A DNA stretch of 64,000 nucleotides, taken from contig CM067564.1 of NCBI GenBank assembly GCA_034336665.1, positions 46,175,451 through 46,239,450 of the forward strand. Reading direction: 5' to 3'. Made by a program: the position numbers and the translations under genes. The stretch comes from Luscinia megarhynchos (Eukaryota; Chordata; Aves; Passeriformes; Turdidae). The notes under the pieces are model-generated. The model was not told where the DNA came from. It saw nothing but the letters and a program-made list of their open reading frames with translations, and made no database searches. Shown here piece after piece: positions 35,959 to 44,152 of the stretch (its first letter is position 1; every line of letters begins with the position of its first letter).

Positions 35959-37710
35959 ACCACCAGCACTGATAAGTTCCGTCAGCATTGTGAACGTGCA
36001 AAATTTTTGAATATCAAAAATAAGCTGATTTTTATGAGAAGATGACATATATATGGGAGTTTTAGTCAAAGAAGGATTCTCAAATAAATCTCTTCTGCTG
36101 TGGCTTAAAACAAGTTTGTGTGAAGCACTGAGAGAATTTTTAGCTGTAGTCTAGGGAAGTTCTTCATATGATCCTTTTATTAATATTGATCTCATAGACA
36201 GTGCTCAATGAGCAGCACCTGAGATTAGGGGGCAAGATTACATCTCATAATTGATTCTGATTTTGTGAGGGGACAAACTTCAGATTCAGCAGGAATGTAT
36301 TCAGGGTTTCACCTCCCTGAGAAGGGCTGGAGGTTTATTTAGTGATTCCACCACTTCTTTCTGAAGCCCAGAAAAGCAGATGAAAGGAGCCTTGACTCCT
36401 TCCAACATGCATCCTGCTTCTTCTTCCCTCCCCTCCACACACTGCTGAGTGCAGCTGGAACACAGCAAGGCAGGTGGCTGCCAATGTTTGCTGCTTAAAA
36501 TCACTCAGCAACAGAAGGGCAATGCTTTCCAGCACCTGTGGAGCTATGGTGTGGGTGCACAGCCAGGGGGAGGGAGCAGTGGTTGGAAACAAGAGTCCTC
36601 TCCCCACTTCTGAGGAAAATGTAAGCATGGCTGGTGTACCATGATAGGGGTGTCATGGACAACCTGGAAACTCAGCCTAAATATGTGCGTTTGAAAAAAT
36701 ATCCCACAAAATCAGGTGATGATAATGCTTTAAAACAATGCATTTGATTTAGAAAGAGAAGGAAAGGGCATTGAAATAAGATTTTATTTCACTGCAAGTA
36801 ATTATTTGCTGCAAATGGGAGTTATTTTCAGTGTAAGAAGAAATTGGTAACTCAGTGTCTGGGCTTGCAGACAAGGTTCCTGCATCTCCCTTCAGAGCAG
36901 CTGCCATGGCCTGAAGGAATGTTCAGGTCCTCTGGGGTTAGGGATGGACACTCTGAAGGTGGAGAAGCCTCACCTTGCTGCTCCTGTAATGCCTCCAGTG
37001 CTGCTGTCCTTCTTTCAGGGGTTGCAGTGACCTCTGAGGTACAACTTGGGCACCTCGCATGGCTGCAATTATTTGCTAAGAGTGATCCTAAAGAAAGAGC
37101 AAGCAGCACTCTGTTCTTGCACTTTCACGCTGGCATGTTTTACAAGCATGAAGGAATGAAGCTCCACACGAGGTGGGGAACAGACCCTTCCAAAGGAGCA
37201 CGGCTCCAGCTGGGAGAGGGGTCAGGACGGAGGTTTGTTTCTGGGGAAAGGTAATCACTGTTTTGGGAAACCTGGCAGCTGTGCCGGGAGGGAAGAGGCT
37301 GATGGTGCACAGGCGTGTGGAGACAAGCTCCCTGCTGACAGGGGAGAGCTCCCAGTGCCTGCACCCAGTGCAGCATCAATCATGCTGGGGCCACACCAGC
37401 ACTGCCAGCAGCCGCCACCAGACCCCGCGCGTGACGCAACGGGCACAGGTGTGCAGACACAGGGCAGGCACAGGGCTCTGCAGGCACAGCACACCTTCCC
37501 TCTGAAGCTCCCAAGGCCATTTGCAAGCATTAATTAATTCTCACAACGCCCAGGGATGGTAGGCAAGGCAGTGTCACTGGCAAATTAATTTCATAGGTAG
37601 TGTCTTTGATATCACACGCTCATGTGCTCGCTGTGCAGGATTTGATGTATTATTTTATTTCCCCAACACACCTGCTGCCCTTCAGCTCTGCTGTGCAGCA
37701 TCCTGCATGG
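35959..37710. other. Unique DNA with a GC-rich patch
   Basis: No gene is recognised. The part from about 36880 to 37460 is visibly GC-richer than its surroundings and keeps several CpGs (GCCGCCACC, CCCCGCGCGTGACGCAACGGGC near 37410-37443). Long frames overlap on both strands here (136 codons at 36844-37254, 110 at 37173-37505, 91-97 on minus), which is expected when GC content reduces stop codons. The stretch at 37534-37640 looks CNE-like. Confidence 0.45.
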
Positions 37711-37857
37711 AATTATTATTATTGCTATTATTATTATTGCCGTTGTTACTGTTATTATTAGCTTTATTACAGCAGGACTGGTGCTATGAAGTGGATACCT
37801 GCCTCTGAAGAGAAAGTCATTGCCCCAGAGAGCTCATAACCTAAACAGGCAAGATCC
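37711..37857 (-). mobile_element. Old amniote SINE/LINE-tail element
   Basis: An (ATT)n-like tail (AATTATTATTATTGCTATTATTATTATTG...) on the left is followed by TTTATTACAGCAGGACTGG and then GAGAAAGTCATTGCCCCAGAGAGCTCATAACCTAAACAGGCAAG. The last block matches a repeat common in reptiles and birds (agagacagtccctgccccaaagagcttacaatctaaatagacaag). The middle is partly deleted relative to what I remember. The tail on the left puts the element on the minus strand. The family name is uncertain. Confidence 0.65.
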
Positions 37858-38904
37858 TATTTGTGCAAGTCTGTGCTCGCTCTCCAAGAATGTTGGCTGT
37901 AAAATACCTCAGTGAAGTTTGTGCTGGGATTGACAAAGATTGGCCTGTCTGCTGGGGTTTTGGTTTTTTTTGTTTTTTTTTTGTGCAGCTCTGCATTTAA
38001 TCTGTGTTATGGGCTGACTGTACATGAAGATGTTCTCACCTAAAGATTTCCAAAGCTGTGAGAGGGTGGTGCAGCTGCCTGAGAGCTCCACTGACAGGGG
38101 TTGACATCAAGCAGATATGATGTCAATATGGAGAATTGACTATATAGAGAGTCTTTTGTCAATAAATGACAGTCTTATACAAAATTATCAAAATTAAGTT
38201 TTGGTTTTCATTTCTTTTTCACTTTCAGAGTGAGCTTAAATGGAAAAGGAGTGAGAAATGATGAAGAGAAATTTTTCATAGTAATTGAAACTAGCAGAAT
38301 ATAGAAATTTATCAGCCAGATCTATCTAAAATTTACTGGGCTTGGGAACAGGCATATTACTGATTCAATTTTACCAATCCAGGGAATTCTGGACATTTAA
38401 TAGCATGCCTCAAAGCTTTTCACTTCTTTCCTCCTCTCTTTTATTCCCATTGGCATTTGCTTTCTTGCTTTTTTTTCCTCCTTTTTTTTTTTCCCCCATC
38501 CATTCCCCAGTCAGGTGATCCCAGCTAGGAGATACAGATTGCTTCCCTCAGCTGGCCTAAGGCATGCATAAAAAAATCACTTTCATTCAACAGGATATCT
38601 AAGCTCTTCATGTGTACTGATATATCAGTGCTTTTTCATGTGTGACATAAATATTTATCTACCGGATAACAGGATGCAAGTGCCATGGTTTGCAGCATTG
38701 CAGAGCTGACCTTCAGTCTGGAATTCACATGTTTCTTCTGTAATTTATATTACAGGTTAACCCTACACTTTGTCTTTTCTATCTGTGCCCTGGGGAAAGG
38801 CAAGTTGTCCAATGTCAGTTCCAAGCAATCTGGATTTTGAGTCACATCTCTTTGGAAATTCTGTTCTGTTTATTGGGCCTGGAACTTTAAAGGAAGAAAG
38901 AGAC
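37858..38904. other. Unique noncoding DNA
   Basis: No gene. T-rich runs are at about 37966-37981 and 38470-38493. Confidence 0.5.
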
Positions 38905-39230
38905 CTGATAGCATCATATCCATAGTGTAATTTCATTAATTTGTTATATGATATTCTGAGATCTGTTTGAGTGCTGATGGTGCCATGGCCTTTGTTTGGG
39001 ACAGGTCCTTGACTTGGGAGTTGAATTCTGGCAATTTTAATTTTTTTCTGTGATTACAGATTGGTAGATGTTGTGTGTAGATCACAAATAACACAGGTGT
39101 GAGTATGCTCCCTTGTGGTAAGCCATTTTGTTGTCCCACAATTTACTCCATTTCTTTCTAAGTTCATGGTGAAATAATTTGTTTTCTAATAAAGATTGTA
39201 TCAGTCACACTCTGTGATGATCTTTCAGTA
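38905..39230 (-). pseudogene. LINE reverse transcriptase remnant
   Basis: On the minus strand, the frame 38936-39139 reads NGLPQGSILTPVLFVIYT (codons at about 39074-39127). This is the reverse-transcriptase palm motif seen in non-LTR retrotransposons, where an NG(L/V)PQGS(V/I)L(A/S)P-LF--Y(T/I) segment precedes the YADD catalytic block. The YADD block is not visible: the frame continues ICNHRKK and then degenerates. Upstream on the minus strand another frame reads LLENKLFHHELRKKWSKLW, which fits the segment before the palm motif but is one frame off, so at least one frameshift separates them; an earlier stop also lies in that frame. The remnant is dead and old. It is not the avian CR1 3' end seen elsewhere in the window; it may come from another LINE clade. 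It lies directly left of the tRNA-like array at 39325. Confidence 0.7.
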
Positions 39231-39324
39231 CGATAAACATTTTGGCAGGGCATCCCATTAGCTCAGGCAAGAAAAGGAAGCAGAGATGCTACTTTTTTTC
39301 TCACCAATAACATTGTGCTGAGAA

Positions 39325-39850
39325 TACCCACCAAGCTCTGGAAGACCCAGGTTTAATCCCTCTTCTGCTTAAGGGGATTTGAACTTGTCTCTCCACTTCC
39401 CTGACTGCTCTAACCACTAGGGTAAAGAATATTCTAGGGCAGGGCATTCTCAGTTCCTCATATTGAAACCATTTCACTTTGCATAGGTTAATTAAATATT
39501 CATGGGAACGGGAAGATGGCAAACCTATGCAAATGACTATGTATCTTCGTGGTGTAGTCTTTCATTTGGGAGCAGAGGGCCTGGCTTCCATTATCCACAT
39601 CAATGAATACTTAAATGAGAAATACAAGAAACATTCATAGAAGCAGGCACAGGAACTAAGGACTTCCTCTTCCAGGTGAATACTAACCACTGAACTAGAA
39701 ATCATTCTCCCCGTGACACAGGAAATGGTGAGGTGTATTATACAAATAAAACTGCCCCAACAAGAGAACTTTAGACAGGTCTGTCTTGAAACCTTGCACT
39801 GTGAATATTCACCCATAACTTGAGACTTGGGTTCAAGTTCCTTGAGAAGA
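39325..39850. repeat. Old tRNA-like repeat array, alternating orientation
   Basis: Five tRNA-like signals alternate in direction: plus-like AGACCCAGGTTTAATCCCT (39343-39361), minus-like GGGGATTTGAACTTGTCTCT (39373-39392) with CTGCTCTAACCACTAGG (39405-39421), plus-like CGTGGTGTAGTCTTTCATTTGGG (39548-39570), minus-like TTCCAGGTGAATACTAACCACTG (39670-39692), and plus-like GGGTTCAAGTTCC (39829-39841). The GGTTCAA-type motifs resemble tRNA B boxes and the TGGTTAG-type motifs resemble A boxes. Between units are blocks such as TTAATTAAATATTCATGGGAACGGG. An internal 9-bp inverted repeat (GCATAGGTT at 39481-39489, AACCTATGC at 39522-39530) adds a hairpin. I recall similar units (gggatttgaacctgggtctcc...ctaaccactgggctatagag...ttaaatattcattgg) from turtle and crocodile genomes. 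Confidence 0.6.
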
Positions 39851-40259
39851 AACTATGAGCTTTAATTACCAAGGTGTGTACAGTCCATACCTGGTTAAAA
39901 AAAGGGCATTGCCACTATTTCTTGCTCTTGCTTGCCTGCCTAATTTTTTAATGCCTTTTTTGGGTGATCAAAGGGTGGTTGTGTTGATGAAGGGTGTATT
40001 TATTTTGCACAATGTTTGTTATGAGACATATTTGGATGTTGCCTCTTTTGGTTGAGTCAGAAGGATGGCTGATTGCCTTCTGCACATGCCTCACTGTGGT
40101 GGCTTTCCCACCACTGACAGATTGTGCTGCTGAAGGGAAACTTGTGTTGTTGCTGATTTCATTGTATGGGGACTCACCACTTGTCTCTTTGGTCAATGAC
40201 ATTCCCACCAATTTCCAACTAAACCCCCTTTCATCAGTCCTAGTGAGACTGAGGTGAGC
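39851..40259. other. Unique DNA left of the LTR
   Basis: No gene or repeat is recognised. The overlapping 87-codon frames on both strands (39948-40257) are chance. Confidence 0.45.
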
Positions 40260-41249
40260 TTGGGAAACTTCACTAAGTAGATCTTTCAGATGAAGAGGGG
40301 AGAGGAAAGTTTAGAATGGGTTTATTGGATTTCCACATCAAGGTTTTGATGGAAGAGGGATTGCAGGGGTTCCAAGAGGACACCAGAAGCTGCATCCATG
40401 TTGGACAGAGCCAGTTTGGGCTGGCTCCAGGACAGACCTGCCACTGGGCACAAGTGACATTGGTAGTAATAACGTATTTAAGAAAGGCCAAAAAATGCTA
40501 CACAGGGGATGGCAGAAAAATAAAAAAAAAAAAAAAAGGAAAAATATGAGACACAATGCTGCAGAAAACGAGCTCAGTGAAGAAGGAGGGGGTAGGATGA
40601 GCTCCAGTCTCCTGCAGTCCATGGAGAAGACTGTGGTGAGGCAGCTGTCCTTGTGGAGGTCCTCAGTGGAGCAGAGACCCAACTGCAGCTTGAGGAGGAC
40701 CCAGTGTAGGTGAAGGAAGCTGCAGCCTGTGGAGAAGCCCTGCTGGAGCAGACTCCTGGCAGGAACTGCAGGCCATGGAGAGGAGTCCATGCAGAGCATG
40801 CTCCTGCCAGGACATGTGAAACCTTAGGGAACCATGCCAGAACAGGTAGTGAAGGGCTGCAGTTCATGAGAATGACCCACACTGGAGAAGTTCATAGAGG
40901 ACAGAAGCTCATAGGGGAGACTCCCAAGCAGGGCAAGAGCATGAAGAGGAAGGAGCAGCAAGGATGAAGAGCTGTGAACTGATCCCAACACCTATTTGAT
41001 ATCCACCTGGGCCACTTTGAGGGAGAAGGGGGAAGGTGTTTTTAGTTTTGTTTGTATTTCCCATTTTCCCTCTCTGAATATTTGACAGTAAGTGAATTTC
41101 CCTGTTTTGACCATGACCATAAGTGATGTCCTTGTCTTTATCTTGATCCATGAGACTTTTAATCATATTTTCTCTCCCAGTCCTGTTGACAAGGAGTGAT
41201 AGAGTAGCTTGGTGGGCACCTGGCAGCCAGCCAAGGTCAGCCCATCACA
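40260..41249 (+). mobile_element. Solo LTR of an avian endogenous retrovirus
   Basis: Block order matches a long avian ERV LTR: GGTTTTGATGGAAGAGGGATTGCAGGGGTTCC, CCAGAAGCTGCATCCATGTTGGACA...GCCAGTTTGGGCTGGCTCCAGGA, a TATTTAAGAAAG TATA-like box at 40475-40486, then a long series of imperfect ~40-60-bp subrepeats (CTGCAG..CCATGGAGA.., ..CTGGAGCAG..), GTGAGTGATT-like and CTTATCTTGATCC...TTTTCTCTCCCAGTCC, and the right end GTGGGCACCTGGCAGCCAGCCAAGGTCAGCCCATCACA. The right boundary is firm to a few bases; the left boundary is approximate. No gag, pol or env sequence flanks it, so it is a solo LTR. I found no target-site duplication. The minus-strand 153-codon frame at 40338-40799 is an artefact of the subrepeats. 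Confidence 0.8.
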
Positions 41250-42169
41250 AGGGTTTTGTCACATCTCACATTAATTATTTACAACAGAGTTGGCCTCATC
41301 TGAGCTAATTTGGGCTTTACTGTCAGTCAGTGGAGAGAAACAAGATTTCCAAGAAGCAGTTTCATCTCATCCTAATGGAGACATAAATACAAAGCAGATG
41401 AAACTTATCTTTTAAGCCCTTGTTGCTCTGTGGACAGTCAAGGAAGCATAGAGTGTCTAATCCAGATGTAGGTATCTACATCACAGCTGCCAAGAGTTCA
41501 GAAGGTGGCTCCTTCTGCTGTATTTTATTGTTTCATCAAGATTTATTTGTGGTCTGTGGTTCTGATTGCCCTGGAGACTTGAGATGGTACTGCATACAGC
41601 CAGTGGCAGAAGAGCTTTGTAAAGGGGAAATACGAGTTCTGTTCATAGGATGCAATTCCAAGCAGTGCTGAGTCCCAGACTGGGAGCAAAGAGCACTGGT
41701 GGCACTGCCCCAGATGCAGAGGCAGCACTGAGGCTTCAGTCAGGTGCTGGAGTCACATTAGAAACCCTTAGAAAATCTCAGCACTGATACAACTATACTC
41801 CAGAGTGAGCCTGTTCACACCCAGGTTTCTCTTCCTCTCCTCCTTTATTAATGCAGAGGTACCAGAAGCTTTAGGACACCTGGACCTCACTGACAGCTGG
41901 ATCTCAAAGGCACTCAGGACATGAATCTGTTTCAAAAGGAGCAGTTATTTTCCCTCATCTATGTATGGCTTTCAGGATAAGTGGTTGCAGAAGCATATCA
42001 GTGTTCAAGAAGTCACAGACTAAAAGGAAACAAGTGTCATGTCCATTCTTTGATCTTTATATAATTCTTACTCTTTGTTTTAATTAATATCAGATTTATT
42101 TAATGAAACTAAAATATGCTCACATCTGGCTTTAATCCCTATATTTTCCTCAGCCAGTAGACCATACTT
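41250..42169. other. Unique noncoding DNA
   Basis: No gene or repeat recognised between the LTR and a CNE-like block. Confidence 0.5.
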
Positions 42170-42480
42170 CTGCACTCTCATAAAAATGTGAAGGATCAGG
42201 ATGAACCCGAGCACGCTGATAATGCTGTTTCATCTGGCTTCCCAAAGGCACAATGCATCATTTCAGATGTTGCAAAGCTGAGTCACTGACACTGATGTGA
42301 CTAATCTTAACGATGTGCTTTGATTCCATAATATGTCGCTGTAAAGTTTGACATGTTTGATACATTCATCTCAGCATTCCAGGGGAACTTGCTGTTCCCA
42401 CAGTGAATCTACTCACTGGGAAGACAAATTGTCTGTGGAAAAATAATTCCCAGCCCAGCCCTCGAAACACACTAGCTAAT
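42170..42480. promoter_or_regulatory. Candidate conserved noncoding element
   Basis: Complex AT/GC-balanced block: CTGATAATGCTG, CAATGCATCATTTCAG, GCTGAGTCACTGAC (AP-1/MAF-like TGAGTCA) followed by ACTGATGTGACTAATC, ATTCCATAATATGTCGC, and GACATGTTTGATAC. It contains no simple repeat and no reading frame. The regulatory role is inferred. Confidence 0.3.
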
Positions 42481-42500
42481 GTTCCTTTAAATTTGTCTGT

Positions 42501-42580
42501 GGACCAAATTTTGCCCTCATCAGTGGGATGCAACTTTCATTGAATATACTATTCATGTATCCAAAGGCAAAATTTGTTCC
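42501..42580. repeat. Old palindromic amniote element
   Basis: Arms GGACCAAATTTTGCC (42501-42515) and GGCAAAATTTGTTCC (42566-42580) are reverse complements at 14 of 15 positions, with a 50-base centre that includes TGGGATGCAACTTTCATTGAA. The pattern fits a reptile/bird repeat that starts GGACCAAATTCTGCCCTCA.. and ends in its mirror ..GGCAGAATTTGGCC. It may be a small foldback or MITE-like element; the family is uncertain. Confidence 0.65.
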
Positions 42581-42627
42581 TATCTATCAATCTACCTACT
42601 ATTTTATCTACTATCTGTCTGCTTAAC

Positions 42628-42709
42628 TCTATTAATTAGTTAATGTTTGTAAAACACTCAAAAGATGTAAAGCCCTATAGAAATGCTAAGTATTATAATT
42701 ATTGTTATC
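42628..42709 (+). mobile_element. Old SINE tail, left copy of a foldback pair
   Basis: TTAATGTTTGTAAAACACTC, AAAGCCCTATAGAAATGCTAAGTATTATAATTATTG follows the 3' tail of an old amniote SINE/L2-type element (gtttgtaaagcgctttgaagat..gcgctatataagtgctaagtattattatt). Its first 23 bases (42631-42653) are a perfect reverse complement of 42812-42834 in the right copy. Confidence 0.7.
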
Positions 42710-42756
42710 TCACTGCTGTATCTCTTTACCTATCTAGCTATCTACCTTCTCTATCT

Positions 42757-42838
42757 ATTATAATAACAATAATACTTAACACTTATATACTGTTCTTAAT
42801 CTTCAAAGTACTTTACAAACATTAACTAATTAATCTAA
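42757..42838 (-). mobile_element. Old SINE tail, right copy of a foldback pair
   Basis: In reverse complement this reads ATTAATTAGTTAATGTTTG, TAAAGTACTTTGAAGATTAAG, AGTATATAAGTGTTAAGTATTATTG, the same tail as the copy at 42628-42709 but closer to the expected sequence (GTACTTTGAAG). The ATT-type tail faces the left copy across a CTAT-rich centre (42710-42756). Confidence 0.7.
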
Positions 42839-43872
42839 TCTAGTCATCTTGCAAACAACTCTTTTAACAAACCAGTGGTTGTTTCTGTAAAATAAAATTC
42901 TTTGCAAAAAGAAGGATTGTACTTTGGGGGGGTTATTTTGTTCAGGTTTGGCTATGATAAGGTAATAAATATGTATAGAAGCAAAGCAGCAAGAGGATGG
43001 ATAAGAAAAGCTCCATCACTAGGTAAAATAGAGCTTATAACATCTTGCAGTTACAGACCATGAAGATTTCTCCTGGTCAGCTTATTCCTGCCTTAGTTTT
43101 ACTATAGAGGCTTCCTGCTACAAAAATGTGATTTTTTGGGTTCTTTTTTTATAAAGAGCTGTGAAATTTTTCTACAAATTTCCTTTTTCTTGATTATTCT
43201 CTAACCAGAAGCAAGGCCAAGGTTGTCAAATGGAACAGCTCAAGCTGAGCTCTTTAGCCCCACATCTGCAATTTTTTTTTGTCCTTAGAGAAACTGCGGT
43301 GATGGAGACACAGAAATTTCAAATTGTGCATAAGAGCAATGGAGCAAGGAGTCCAAATCCATTGAGAGGAAGAGACCAGCTTACTTTTAAAACAAATTCA
43401 CCCTGAATAGCTCTGCAGATCTTCATCTAGACAGTGGTGCTGAGAAAAGGCTGTGTGTATTTTCAGAGACAGCATTCTGGAAGTGTGAGGTAGAGATCAT
43501 GAAGTATGTGAAGGGTTTTTTGGGTTACCTTTGTGCTTCTAAAGAGATGAAGGTCACACACTCAGACCAAGCACTGCTTGACAATGGTCACCCAAATGCC
43601 TGACCTGGTTTTAGAATGTAATTTTCAAGGAAAATCTTCTACAGACAGGGATAAGAGAGCTGTCCTGTGCCATTTGTATTGGGACTAAGAGTCAGCCCTG
43701 GCTCTCTTACACCTAAGATGGGAGGTACAGACATGATGAAAGTGTATCCAGACTTTATGTGGCTCACAACACCACCAGCACCAGAGAGAAGAAAATGAAA
43801 CAAAATCAGATAGAAAAAAAGATTATTTTTTCCACCTAAAAGAGTAGACTTTTTGTTATTTTTTTCCTGTTG
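42839..43872. other. Unique noncoding DNA
   Basis: No gene or transposon recognised. Short G and T runs only. Confidence 0.5.

Positions 43873-44152
<280 letters not shown>

Noticed and set aside
36844..37505. Overlapping long frames on both strands
   Set aside because: Explained by local GC-richness lowering stop frequency; no domain.
39830..39842. Functional tRNA gene suggested by GGGTTCAAGTTCC
   Set aside because: No cloverleaf, acceptor stem or anticodon arm fits; it is part of an old repeat.
40338..40799. 153-codon minus-strand frame
   Set aside because: It lies antisense across the LTR subrepeats, which carry few stops; not a viral or host gene.
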